Shown here: positions 38,193 to 46,455 of the stretch, one piece after another
Layout of the letters: each line of letters starts with the position of its first letter
How positions within the stretch are numbered: position 1 is the stretch's first letter
Assembly: GCA_022844105.1 (NCBI GenBank)
Contig: JALHMJ010000002.1
Coordinates: 419,836-483,835 of the forward strand
Source: Hyphomicrobium sp.
GTDB taxonomy: Bacteria; Pseudomonadota; Alphaproteobacteria; Rhizobiales; Hyphomicrobiaceae
DNA length: 64,000 nucleotides
Direction of reading: 5' to 3'
The notes under the pieces: model-generated
Databases searched by the model: none
What the model was told of the DNA's origin: nothing
Seen by the model: only the letters and a program-made list of their open reading frames with translations
Position numbers and translations under genes: made by a program

Positions 38193-38513
38193 CTAGAACA
38201 GTTTCAGACCCGGCGGAAGCGGCAGCCCGCCTGTGATCTCAGCCATCTTGGCAGCCATTTGGCTCTCCACCTTCGCACGCGCATCCTGGTTCGCGGCGAG
38301 CACGAGATCTTCAAGAATTTCCGCTTCGCTTGGTTTCATCAGACTGGGGTCGATAGCAATTTTCTTCATATCGCCCTTGCCGTTGAGCGTGACGCGGACG
38401 AGCCCTGCCCCGGACTGTCCTTCAATCTCCGCTTCAGCCAATTCTTCCTGCATCTGCTGCATGCGGGCCTGCATCTGGCCCACCTGTTTCATCATGCCCA
38501 TAATGTCCTTCAT
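38193..38513 (-). CDS. ybaB: YbaB/EbfC nucleoid-associated protein
   Basis: A 106-residue homodimeric DNA-binding protein. The N-terminal helix (KDIMGMMKQVGQMQARMQQM) and the strand VRVTLNGKGDMKKIAIDPSLM are characteristic, with the Leu/Pro-rich end GGLPLPPGLKLF. The start at 38513 has AGGA six bases upstream. An extension to 38549 begins with Arg/Pro-rich sequence and is unlikely. It follows dnaX by 65 bp on the same strand, the standard order. Confidence 0.95.
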   Translation of the reverse strand: MKDIMGMMKQVGQMQARMQQMQEELAEAEIEGQSGAGLVRVTLNGKGDMKKIAIDPSLMKPSEAEILEDLVLAANQDARAKVESQMAAKMAEITGGLPLPPGLKLF

Positions 38514-38578
38514 GCGTCGTCCTCTTGGCAAGGCGCGCGGGCGCGCCAAAACTAATTTCTAGAATAACCTCGTATGCC

Positions 38579-40411
38579 TCAGCCCGTTCCAGCCTCGTCA
38601 TCCCCCCGCACCGCCGTGGTTCGAACTGCTGCAAATTTGGCATCGGGAAACGCCTCGAAGATTGCCGCCACTGCCGGATGCTTTTTCAACTGGGCCAGTT
38701 CCGCCGCCTCGCGATCACGACGCTGGTGACCAAGCGTTGGCTCCCCAGCCGCCTTTGACAAAACGACGACCCAACGCCGGTCCGTCCACCGATTTAACTT
38801 TTCGCGCAGATCGTTGGCAATCTCTGGCGGCGCGCCAGGCAGAAGAAAAAGATCAATCGACCCCGCAGTGCCGTCGAATTTGACGAGTGAAACATACTCT
38901 TCCAAGTGTGTCCTGAGCCGCGCATCACGCCTCTCGCCGGCCAGTTCGGCAACCTCGGCAAAGGTCCGCAACGGCCGCGCCGATTGCCCCTGTGGTGCAG
39001 GGGCGGCATCGTCGTGCTCACTTAGCCCCTCAATCAAGTCGCCATACGCTTCGAGCGGCAGCGCGTCGTCGGCCACCCACTCAACCGGCAACTCCGATGT
39101 CTCAAATCCACCATCACCTGTTGATGCCGCCGAGGGCGCGGCTACGTTGAGCGGCGCGCGCGGCTCGCGATCGGCCGGCGGCGGCGTTGCGGGCGCCGCG
39201 CGACGCGACACCTGTCCAGCTCCACCCAGCGCTTTCATGATTTCGTCGGGCGGCGGCAAATCGGCGACGTAGGCGATTCGGATCAATACCATTTCGGCCG
39301 CAGCCAGCGGATCGGGAGCTTTGCCGGCTTCCTCGATCCCTTTCAGCAGCATTTGCCACGCCCGCGCCAGCAATGGCATCGACAGTCTCTCGGCCAGCCA
39401 GGCAGCCCGCCGCTGATCTTCGGCCGGCACGCCGTCGTTGCCCGCCTCGCCACCGAGCGCCTTGCAGCGCGTGACGAGATGCACCGCATCGGCCAGATCT
39501 GCCAGCAACTGCCCAGGCTCGGCCCCATCATGATGGATTGCGCCAAACACTTTCAGGGCGTCCGCCGGCGTCCCGCCAAGCAGCTTCTCCAGAAGGTCGA
39601 ACACGCGCCCGCGATTGGCCAGCCCGAGCATGCCGCGCACGACATCGGCCGTCACCGCACCCGAACCCATGGCAATCGCCTGATCGAGAATGGACAACCC
39701 ATCGCGGACGCTTCCGCCTGCGGATCGCGCGATCATGGCCAGCGCATCGGACTCGGCTGAAGCCCCTTCTTTTTCAACAATCCGTCCGAGATGCGCTGAC
39801 AGCTCCGGCACGTCGATACGGCGCAGATCAAACCGCTGACACCGCGATAGTACCGTGACCGGCACCTTGCGGATTTCCGTCGTCGCAAAAATGAACTTCA
39901 CATGCTCAGGCGGTTCCTCGAGCGTCTTTAGAAGCGCGTTGAACGCATTCTTGGTCAACATGTGGACTTCGTCGATGATGAAGACCTTAGTTCGCGCCAG
40001 AATCGGCTTGTAGCGCGCGCTTTCGATGATCTCGCGCACGTCGTCGACACCGGTATTGGATGCCGCGTCCATTTCGATCACATCGGGGTGGCGGCTCTCG
40101 ATGATATCCGCGCAGTGCCGTCCAAAAACCGGCATATCGATCGAGGGACGATCGACGGCATCCGTTTCATAGTTGAGCGCACGGGCGAGGATTCGCGCCG
40201 TCGTCGTTTTGCCGACGCCGCGCACGCCGGTCAGCATGTACCCCTGCGCGATCCGGCCCGACTGGAACGCGTTGCGGAGCGTCCGGACCATGGCCTCCTG
40301 GCCGATCAGATCATCGAAAGTCTGCGGCCGGTACTTGCGCGCGAGCACAAGGTACGGCGCATCCGGTCGGCTGCCGTCCATTTCGTCTGCCTTGATTTTG
40401 TTCTTAGCCAT
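38579..40411 (-). CDS. dnaX: DNA polymerase III subunit gamma/tau
   Basis: A 610-residue clamp-loader ATPase. The N-terminal AAA+ part has LARKYRPQTFDDLIGQEAMV, Walker A GVRGVGKTTTAR, Walker B VFIIDEVHML and sensor I FIFATTEIRKVP. The usual four-Cys zinc loop is missing, replaced by IDMPVFGRHCADI with one Cys. A Pro/Ala-rich hinge (about 435-490) precedes the tau tail that contacts the polymerase. The start at 40411 fits AKNKIKADEMDG. Upstream sequence is repeat-derived. SRP RNA lies upstream and ybaB downstream, as in related bacteria. Confidence 0.95.
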   Translation of the reverse strand: MAKNKIKADEMDGSRPDAPYLVLARKYRPQTFDDLIGQEAMVRTLRNAFQSGRIAQGYMLTGVRGVGKTTTARILARALNYETDAVDRPSIDMPVFGRHCADIIESRHPDVIEMDAASNTGVDDVREIIESARYKPILARTKVFIIDEVHMLTKNAFNALLKTLEEPPEHVKFIFATTEIRKVPVTVLSRCQRFDLRRIDVPELSAHLGRIVEKEGASAESDALAMIARSAGGSVRDGLSILDQAIAMGSGAVTADVVRGMLGLANRGRVFDLLEKLLGGTPADALKVFGAIHHDGAEPGQLLADLADAVHLVTRCKALGGEAGNDGVPAEDQRRAAWLAERLSMPLLARAWQMLLKGIEEAGKAPDPLAAAEMVLIRIAYVADLPPPDEIMKALGGAGQVSRRAAPATPPPADREPRAPLNVAAPSAASTGDGGFETSELPVEWVADDALPLEAYGDLIEGLSEHDDAAPAPQGQSARPLRTFAEVAELAGERRDARLRTHLEEYVSLVKFDGTAGSIDLFLLPGAPPEIANDLREKLNRWTDRRWVVVLSKAAGEPTLGHQRRDREAAELAQLKKHPAVAAIFEAFPDAKFAAVRTTAVRGDDEAGTG

Positions 40412-40562
40412 TGGGCCACACATAGCGGCCCGCAGGGCCCGAGAGCAAGGCGACCCACGGCGAGCCGCGCCCCCGCGGAGGGTGCCGGATCGCAATTGCG
40501 ATCCGATCAGCGCCCGCGAGCGCAGTCACCGCCGTGTCAAAGTCGGCTTTCATCTCAGCCAT
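40404..40562 (-). CDS. Possible 52-aa upstream leader ORF overlapping the dnaX start
   Basis: A short frame starting at an ATG with a context resembling that of dnaX (ATGGCTGAG versus ATGGCTAAG). Its TAA stop (40404-40406) lies within the second and third codons of dnaX. It spans unit 1 of the direct repeat, so the latter half of the peptide is repeat-encoded. It could be a translationally coupled leader or simply a by-product of the duplication. There is no recognised domain and no strong ribosome site. Confidence 0.25.
   Translation of the reverse strand: MAEMKADFDTAVTALAGADRIAIAIRHPPRGRGSPWVALLSGPAGRYVWPNG
40426..40524. repeat. Direct repeat unit 1 in the dnaX leader (99 bp)
   Basis: Matches the unit at 40577-40675 at 91 of 99 positions by direct comparison. 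It contains the hairpin GGCCC-GCA-GGGCC and an 18-bp perfect palindrome GGATCGCAATTGCGATCC at 40487-40504. Weaker similarity continues into the dnaX start codon. Confidence 0.88.
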
Positions 40563-40576
40563 TGAGCACCCCATAC

Positions 40577-40675
40577 CGGCCCGCAGGGCCAGGGAGCAAA
40601 GCGACCCGCGGCGAGCCGCGCCCTCGCGGAGGGCGCCGGATCGCCACTGCGATCCGATCAGCGCCCGCGAGCGCA
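40577..40675. repeat. Direct repeat unit 2 in the dnaX leader (99 bp)
   Basis: Second copy, 151 bp from unit 1. Here the palindrome is a hairpin, GGATCGC-CACT-GCGATCC (40638-40655). It ends just before the terminal T-run of the SRP RNA gene. Together the two units fill most of the 270-bp gap between ffs and dnaX. Confidence 0.88.
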
Positions 40676-40683
40676 CTTAAAAA

Positions 40684-40770
40684 GGCTGGCGGACGACCCG
40701 CGTCCTGATCGTTAGGGCTGCTTCGTTCCCGACCTGACCCGGTTGGCGAGGGATGCGTCCGCCGCCAGCC
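40684..40770 (-). ncRNA. ffs: Signal recognition particle RNA, small bacterial (4.5S) type
   Basis: RNA core of the signal recognition particle that binds Ffh and directs ribosomes to the membrane. On the minus strand the conserved apical domain reads GGTCAGGTCGGGAACGAAGC followed by AGCC, which closely matches the universal 4.5S core. The ends GGCTGGCGG and CCGCCAGCC pair to form the terminal stem. TTTTT follows immediately (40683-40679), so the closing stem may double as a terminator. Length is about 87 nt. It is upstream of dnaX on the same strand, as is common in alphaproteobacteria. Confidence 0.95.
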
Positions 40771-40922
40771 CAGCGCGGTTATGGGGCATCACTTCGCCCA
40801 TGACAACCCTCACGCCCGTCCAACGTACGATGTTCATATCGCCTTGCTGATTTGACTTCGCCACCCGAATGCGTCTCTGGATTGAAGCCGCGCACCAAGC
40901 GCCGAATGGGGAACGCTGCGTT

Positions 40923-41489
40923 ATGACCGCGCCGACGATCGCACCTGAAACGACGGGCCCCGGCAACCGGGATTCGGTTCCTGCAGGATGGCTTTGGGGG
41001 CCGTACGCCGGGCTCGGCGCTACCATCGCGCTTGTCACGCTGCTGCTCGACCAAGCCAATAAGTTGTGGATGCTGTTGATCTACGAGATCGAAGGCCGGG
41101 GCCGGGTGGCCGTTACGCCATTCCTTGATTACGTCTATGTGCTGAACACCGGCGTCAGTTACTCGATGTTTGATTCCTCCAGCTATTCCTGGCAGTTAGG
41201 TCTGGCAGCCTTTGCGTTTTCTGCTTCGCTGGCGATGTGGGTCTGGCTTTGCCGGGCTGGTGAAAGCCGCCTGATGGCCGCCGGCCTTGCCCTTATCATT
41301 GGCGGCGCGGTGGGCAATGCCATTGACCGGCTGTGGCTCGGAGGGGTGGCGGACTTCTACTCGCTGCACGCGTTTGGGTTCTACTGGTACGTCTTCAACA
41401 TCGCAGATGTAGCCATTGTTGCCGGGGTGATTGCCCTCCTGTACGACTCCTTCGTAGCGAGTCGCAAAGACGCCGCAAAGACTTCGTAA
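40923..41489 (+). CDS. lspA: Lipoprotein signal peptidase (signal peptidase II)
   Basis: A 188-residue inner-membrane aspartyl protease that removes signal peptides from prolipoproteins. Conserved blocks are LLDQANKLWM, VLNTGVSYSMF (usually NxGxAF), GGAVGNAIDRLWLGGVADF with catalytic Asp144, and YVFNIADVAI with catalytic Asp162. Four helices are visible. The start at 40923 is preferred over 40869, whose extension lacks similarity. The next gene, 107 bp downstream, encodes a lipobox-bearing lipoprotein. Confidence 0.93.
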   Translation: MTAPTIAPETTGPGNRDSVPAGWLWGPYAGLGATIALVTLLLDQANKLWMLLIYEIEGRGRVAVTPFLDYVYVLNTGVSYSMFDSSSYSWQLGLAAFAFSASLAMWVWLCRAGESRLMAAGLALIIGGAVGNAIDRLWLGGVADFYSLHAFGFYWYVFNIADVAIVAGVIALLYDSFVASRKDAAKTS

Positions 41490-41596
41490 CGCCCAGCATT
41501 GCGTTCGACCAATCAACACAGCGTCCTGGCCAGCCGAGTACCTGCGTCTCGCCAAGCAAGTCCGGCAGAGAACCGGAACCGAGCGGAGAACCATAG

Positions 41597-42070
41597 ATGC
41601 GCCGCATCTCGTCGATGATCACGAAACGGCTGGCACTGGCCGCTTTGGCCGCCACCCTCGTCGGCGGCTGTTCCATGGACGACGTGGAACTGGACGGTGG
41701 CATTTTCGATGCGGTGGGCATAGGTGCCAATCAGCCCAAGAGCGCGGAGCCCAAGCTTGCCGCTCGCACCCCGCTGGTCGTGCCCCCATCGACGGCGAGC
41801 CTGCCGCAGCCGGGCGTTCCCGCCCAGGCGGACGCCATTGACGTGACCACCGCCATCAACGATCCCGACCGCAAAGCCGTTGTGTCTCAGGCTGAAAAAG
41901 AGCGCGCCCAACAAGAATACTGCGACAAAAACTACCGTCCCGCCGTCGCCGGCGGCGACGCGAGCGCCGACTCGATCGAAGGGCCGCTTGGTCCCTGCCG
42001 TCCGTCGATCCTGAATTCAATGAAGAAATGGAACGGCGGCGAGGACCCGCTCGTCATCGGTGGACAATAA
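41597..42070 (+). CDS. Lipoprotein of unknown function (157 aa)
   Basis: A secreted lipoprotein with signal peptide MITKRLALAALAATLVGGC and lipobox LVGGC (Cys25). The mature part is Pro/Ala-rich with a short charged helix (DPDRKAVVSQAEKERAQQEYCDKNY). The C-terminal region is conserved-looking (EGPLGPCRPSILNSMKKW), with two further Cys. GGAG lies upstream of the ATG. It lies between lspA and the M16 peptidase pair. A role with those peptidases is only a positional guess. Confidence 0.72.
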   Translation: MRRISSMITKRLALAALAATLVGGCSMDDVELDGGIFDAVGIGANQPKSAEPKLAARTPLVVPPSTASLPQPGVPAQADAIDVTTAINDPDRKAVVSQAEKERAQQEYCDKNYRPAVAGGDASADSIEGPLGPCRPSILNSMKKWNGGEDPLVIGGQ

Positions 42071-42287
42071 CCGCATTTCTCGTTGCCGCGTGCACGGTCG
42101 GGCAACCGCATCGTTTTCTGATCGCTTACCAATTCCACTCTGATCCCGCGTCCGATCGCGCGCTGGTATACAATCCCGGGTGCCGGGCATGAACGGCTTG
42201 TCATTTGACATGCTGCCCCCCGACGCCGACATCCTCAGAGCACGCGGGGATTGCCACCTGCGCAGTCCCCCGAGCTTCGAGGAATTC

Positions 42288-43688
42288 ATGGCTGTTTCAC
42301 TTCGCACCGCCCTCAGCTTCTGCTTCATGGTGTCCGCCAGCATGTTCGCTCTCACCAAATCTCCCACTGCATCGTATGCCGCACCCCGCGTCACCGAGTT
42401 CAAGCTCGATAACGGGTTGCAAGTAGTGGTCATCCCCGATAGCCGATCGCCGGTCGTGACCCACATGGTCTGGTACAAAGTCGGCGCGGCCGACGAACCC
42501 AAGGGCGTCTCCGGTATCGCCCACTTCCTCGAACACTTGATGTTCAAATCGACCGAAAAAATTTCGTCGGGCGAATTCTCTAAAATTGTCTCCCGTCTCG
42601 GAGGCCAGGATAACGCGTTCACCGGACACGACATCACGGCCTATTTCCAGCGTATCTCCAAGGAGCGCCTGCCGCAGGTGATGGAGATGGAAGCCGATCG
42701 AATGGTCAACCTCAAGCTCACCGACAAAGAGGTCCTGACCGAGCGCGACGTCATCCTCGAGGAGCGCCGCTCGCGCGTCGAGAACAACCCCGCGGCCATT
42801 CTCGATGAACAAATGGACGCCGCACTCTACTTGCACCACCCCTACGGCATTCCAGTCATTGGCTGGGAGCACGAGATGGCAAAGCTTTCGCGCCAGAACG
42901 CCATCGACCATTACAAGCGCTATTACGCACCTAACAATGCCGTCCTTGTTGTCGCCGGCGATGTGGCACCCGACGAGGTCAAGAAATACGCCAGCGACAC
43001 ATTCGGCAAACTGCCGGCCAATCCTGCGGCAGCACGCGCCGAACGCCCAGCCGATCCGCCGCAGCGCGTCGCCCGCCGCGTCATGCTGGAAGATCCGCGC
43101 GCCGGCAAGGCGTCGATCCATCGTGACTACATCGTACCGAGCTACTCGACGGCCGCACCACTTGAAGCTGAGGCCCTCGATTTGTTAGCCAAGATTGCCG
43201 CTGACGGAGCCACCAGCCGCCTCTACAAAAAGCTGGTGATGGAAGACAAGGTCGCCTCATCCACCGGCGGCAGCTACATGGGTTCGGGTCTGGATAGCGG
43301 AAAATTCTCCGTCTATGCGATTGCTGGCGACGGCGTTGATCTTGGCAAGGTCGAAGCGACCATGGACGACGTTCTCGCTGAGATCGCTGCCAATGGCGTC
43401 ACCCAAGCCGAACTCGACCGCGCCAAGAACGGCTACGTTGCCGAGTACATCTATGAGAACGACAACCAAGCATCCCTCGCCCGGCGCTATGGCTGGGGGC
43501 TCGCCCTTGGCCGCTCGATCGCTCAAATCGAAAGCTGGCCGGACCATATCAGCAAGGTTTCTCTGGACGACGTGAAGAAGGCCGCCGCCACCTACTTGGA
43601 CGTACGCCGTTCGGTCACTGGGACCCTGAAGCCGCTGAAAGCCCCGGTTGCCACCCGCGATGAAACGCCCCGCAAAGATCGTTCGTGA
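42288..43688 (+). CDS. M16 family zinc peptidase, catalytic subunit
   Basis: A 466-residue exported peptidase (signal about 1-31) of the pitrilysin/processing-peptidase family. The inverted zinc motif HFLEH is at 79-83, within GVSGIAHFLEHLMF. Downstream acidic residues (TERDVILEERRSR) supply the third ligand. The C-terminal M16 domain contains a degenerate substrate-binding segment. The start at 42288 has GAGG-like sequence just before it, and the signal peptide begins there. The next gene encodes a second M16 protein without the zinc motif, so the two likely form an active/inactive heterodimer in the periplasm. Confidence 0.9.
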   Translation: MAVSLRTALSFCFMVSASMFALTKSPTASYAAPRVTEFKLDNGLQVVVIPDSRSPVVTHMVWYKVGAADEPKGVSGIAHFLEHLMFKSTEKISSGEFSKIVSRLGGQDNAFTGHDITAYFQRISKERLPQVMEMEADRMVNLKLTDKEVLTERDVILEERRSRVENNPAAILDEQMDAALYLHHPYGIPVIGWEHEMAKLSRQNAIDHYKRYYAPNNAVLVVAGDVAPDEVKKYASDTFGKLPANPAAARAERPADPPQRVARRVMLEDPRAGKASIHRDYIVPSYSTAAPLEAEALDLLAKIAADGATSRLYKKLVMEDKVASSTGGSYMGSGLDSGKFSVYAIAGDGVDLGKVEATMDDVLAEIAANGVTQAELDRAKNGYVAEYIYENDNQASLARRYGWGLALGRSIAQIESWPDHISKVSLDDVKKAAATYLDVRRSVTGTLKPLKAPVATRDETPRKDRS

Positions 43689-43710
43689 CGTGACCAGGAG
43701 CAACCCTCAT

Positions 43711-45117
43711 ATGACGCCGCCGAACGTCTCGCCTTCGTCCGCGACCCGCGCACGCGCCCTCGCAATGTCTCAGCTTGTGTCACATCGACTGTCTTACACG
43801 TGGCCGCTGCTTCTGGCGGCACTCCTTTTCTTCACTTACAACAGGCCGGCAGAAGCCATGCAGATTCAGACCGTGAAGAGCCCGGGCGGCATTGAAGCCT
43901 GGCTCGTTGAAGATCATTCCAATCCGATGATGGCTATGCGCTTCTCGTTTGAGGGCGGCAGCGCACAGGACCCGACGGGCAAGGAAGGCCTTGCCAATTT
44001 CGTTTCAGCCATGCTCGACGAAGGTGCCGGCGAGCTGGATGCGAACGCGTTCCAGGAACAGCTCGAAAACCTCGCCGTGCGGCTGAGCTTTTCCGATACG
44101 CAGGACGCATTCTACGGCAACCTCGAAACATTGACCGCCAACCGCGACAAGGCGACGGAACTGCTTCGCCTCGCAATCAATTCGCCCCGCTTTGAAAAGG
44201 ATGCAACCGAGCGCATTCGCGGCCAGATTCTAGCCAATCTCGTCTATGCCGCCAAAGATCCCGACCGTGTCGCCTCCAATGAATGGTATGCGCTCGCATT
44301 CGGCAACCACGCCTATGGTCGTCCATCAAGCGGCACGGAAGCCAGTGTTGCCGCGATCGCGACCGAGGACCTGAAGGCCTACCGCAATCGTGTGTTCGCC
44401 CGCTCCAACTTGCGCATCGTGGCCGTGGGCGACATTTCCGCCGCCGAATTGGGTGTGATGCTCGACAAGGTCTTCGGCGAACTGCCCGCAAAGGCCGATC
44501 TTGTGGCTGTTCCCGTCGTCACGCCGGTCACCGGCGGCAAGACAAAAATCATCGAAATGGATGTGCCGCAATCGGTCGCCGTCTTCGGTTTCGGCGCAAT
44601 GCCGCGCAAGGATCCCGACTTCCTCACCGCATTCGTCGTGAACCAGCTGATTGGTGGCGGCGGTTTCGCCTCCCGGCTGATGGAAGAGGTGCGCGAGAAG
44701 CGCGGCCTTGCCTACTCCGTCTACAGCTACCTGCAGCCGATGCGCTCAGCCTCTATATTTTCCGGAGGCGTTGCCACGCGCAACGACGCCGTGAAAACGT
44801 CCATCGATCTCATTCGCCAAGAACTGGAAAAGGTTGCCGTTGCCGGCCCCAACGCAGAAGAGTTCGCGAACGCTAAAAGTTATCTCATGGGCTCGTACGC
44901 CCTGCGATTTGATACGAATGTCAAGATCGCCACCCAACTCCTCGGCTTGATGGAGGAAGGCTACGGCACGGATTACGTGAAGACCCGCAACCAGCTTATT
45001 GATGCAATCACACTTGATGACGCCAAGCGCGTCGCAAAGCGTCTGCTCGACACCAACAACATGATCGTCACCATCGTCGGCAAGCCCGAAACACCCGTCG
45101 CCGGCGACAAGGGCTGA
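43711..45117 (+). CDS. M16 family peptidase-like protein, non-catalytic subunit
   Basis: A 468-residue exported paralogue of the preceding gene. At the position of HxxEH it reads GLANFVSAMLDEG, so the zinc site is lost. It keeps the substrate-binding Arg/Tyr motif REKRGLAYSVYSYL, as expected for the partner subunit in two-chain M16 enzymes. A signal-like helix (TWPLLLAALLFFTYNRPAEA) follows a basic N-terminus. The start at 43711 has GGAG upstream. An internal ATG about 18 codons later is possible. It is 22 bp downstream of the catalytic subunit. Confidence 0.88.
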   Translation: MTPPNVSPSSATRARALAMSQLVSHRLSYTWPLLLAALLFFTYNRPAEAMQIQTVKSPGGIEAWLVEDHSNPMMAMRFSFEGGSAQDPTGKEGLANFVSAMLDEGAGELDANAFQEQLENLAVRLSFSDTQDAFYGNLETLTANRDKATELLRLAINSPRFEKDATERIRGQILANLVYAAKDPDRVASNEWYALAFGNHAYGRPSSGTEASVAAIATEDLKAYRNRVFARSNLRIVAVGDISAAELGVMLDKVFGELPAKADLVAVPVVTPVTGGKTKIIEMDVPQSVAVFGFGAMPRKDPDFLTAFVVNQLIGGGGFASRLMEEVREKRGLAYSVYSYLQPMRSASIFSGGVATRNDAVKTSIDLIRQELEKVAVAGPNAEEFANAKSYLMGSYALRFDTNVKIATQLLGLMEEGYGTDYVKTRNQLIDAITLDDAKRVAKRLLDTNNMIVTIVGKPETPVAGDKG

Positions 45118-45144
45118 CCCCGCTATAATTTCGTCACGTATTGA

Positions 45145-45178
45145 GATGCCCTGCCGTCAGGCGGGGCATCTTGCTGTT
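45145..45178 (+). terminator. Hairpin after the M16 operon, terminator-like
   Basis: An 11-bp stem, GATGCCCTGCC/GGCGGGGCATC with one G-T pair and a GTCA loop, is followed by TTGCTGTT. The T-run is poor. A TATAAT sits upstream at 45124-45129 without a clear -35, so the hairpin could instead be the 5' part of a transcript starting near 45135. Confidence 0.5.
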
Positions 45179-45356
45179 CCGCACAGAGTCACCGACGGAA
45201 CAGCGCCAACCCGAACGTACACCTAAGGTCCTGGCATCAGAGGTGCACCGCCCCCCTCCTCCCCGGTCCACCGATGTAGCCTTCCGCCGCCGGGTATCCC
45301 CCCCGACACCCCGGCGCAGATCACCCTCCGGGTTCCCCCACCCGGAGGGCTTTTTT
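45171..45356 (+). ncRNA. Candidate small RNA with C-rich anti-Shine-Dalgarno loops
   Basis: Four consecutive hairpins fill the gap between the M16 operon and lipA. TGTTCCG/CGGAACA spans 45175-45202. GGTGCACCG/CGGTCCACC spans 45242-45272, with one mismatch and the loop CCCCCCTCCTCCC. CGCCGGGT/ACCCCGGCG spans 45288-45316, with a C-rich loop. CCCTCCGGG/CCCGGAGGG spans 45324-45349, with loop TTCCCCCA and CTTTTTT behind it, a very strong intrinsic terminator. Loops exposing CCTCCTCCC resemble the known alphaproteobacterial cuckoo/CcsR and alpha-r14 RNAs. Transcription is not shown; the 5' end is a guess. Confidence 0.55.
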
Positions 45357-45401
45357 CGCTTTCCGGCCGGCTGTCCCACAGGGGAGACGCGAAGCGTTAA
45401 G

Positions 45402-46331
45402 TTAGGCGTACCGCGCCCGCAGGCGCTCATAATCCTCACCGGCATGATGACTGGATCGCGTCAGCGGCGATGAGGCGACCATGGCAAAACCCTTGCCCCG
45501 CGCGAGGCTGGCATACGCCGCAAACGTCTCCGGTTGAATGTATTCTGCCACCGGAACATGGTGCGGCGTTGGCTGCAAATATTGACCGATGGTGATGAAA
45601 TCGACGTCGGCCGAGCGCAGATCGTCCATGACCTGGATGATCTCGTCGCGCGTTTCGCCAAAGCCCAGCATCAGCCCAGACTTGGTGACTATTCGCGGTG
45701 CCAGTTCCTTCGCCGCTTGCAGCAGCCGGATCGAATGAAAATAACGCGCGCCTGGACGGACGGAGGGATAAAATCGCGGGACGGTTTCGATGTTATGATT
45801 GAAGACATCCGGACCGGCATCGATGACGATGTCGAGCGCGCCCGGCTTGGCCAGGAAATCAGGCGTCAGGATCTCGATTGTCGTTGCAGGAGCCGCCGCT
45901 CTTACCGCACGAAGGACGGCTGCTAAATGAGCTGCGCCGCCGTCGTCGAGATCGTCTCGGTCAACCGATGTTATGACGGCGTGCGATAGATTGAGATCAC
46001 TTACGGCAGCCGCGACTCGTTCCGGCTCGCTGCGATCGAGAGGCGCCGGCCGTCCTGTGCGAACGTTGCAAAACCCACAGCCGCGCGTGCACACATCGCC
46101 CATGACAAGAAACGTAGCGTGGCGCTTGCTCCAGCATTCGGCCAGATTGGGACAGCCAGCCTCTTCGCACACCGTCGACAGTCCGTGCCGGCGCACAATC
46201 GCGTGCGTCGCCTCGCGCACACCGACATCAGCCGCGCGCACCCGAATCCATTCCGGCCGCGCCAGAATAGGCTGCGCGGCGCGGTGCATCTTTTCCGGAT
46301 GCCGTGGCGCATTGGAGTAAATCGTCGCCAT
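45402..46331 (-). CDS. lipA: Lipoyl synthase
   Basis: A 309-residue radical-SAM enzyme inserting two sulfurs into protein-bound octanoyl groups. Both iron-sulfur clusters are visible: auxiliary cluster Cys55, Cys60 and Cys66 in [12 protein letters not shown], and radical-SAM cluster Cys81, Cys85 and Cys88 in CTRGCGFC. Other family segments are [29 protein letters not shown] and the C-terminal SSHHAGEDY. It lies downstream of the superoxide dismutase gene on the same strand, separated by 124 bp. Confidence 0.96.
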   Translation of the reverse strand: MATIYSNAPRHPEKMHRAAQPILARPEWIRVRAADVGVREATHAIVRRHGLSTVCEEAGCPNLAECWSKRHATFLVMGDVCTRGCGFCNVRTGRPAPLDRSEPERVAAAVSDLNLSHAVITSVDRDDLDDGGAAHLAAVLRAVRAAAPATTIEILTPDFLAKPGALDIVIDAGPDVFNHNIETVPRFYPSVRPGARYFHSIRLLQAAKELAPRIVTKSGLMLGFGETRDEIIQVMDDLRSADVDFITIGQYLQPTPHHVPVAEYIQPETFAAYASLARGKGFAMVASSPLTRSSHHAGEDYERLRARYA

Positions 46332-46455
46332 ATCCGCCCTGCGGTTACTGCCCGTCGCTATCGTCTCAGCCTATGGCATCTGTAACAGCATACGAAGGCC
46401 CGCGCGATCTGGCCTTTCGCCAACCGCATCGCTGGTTCAGCCTATCGTGCGACCG

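Noticed and set aside
45124-45129. TATAAT as a firm promoter for the candidate RNA
   Set aside because: No -35 at 16-18 bp; it lies just past a stop codon and could occur by chance. Mentioned only as a possibility.
45141-45473. Plus-strand ORF of 110 aa across the lipA gap
   Set aside because: It reads through perfect hairpins and an intrinsic terminator, is rich in Arg/Pro, and runs into the antisense end of lipA. A structured RNA explains the sequence better.
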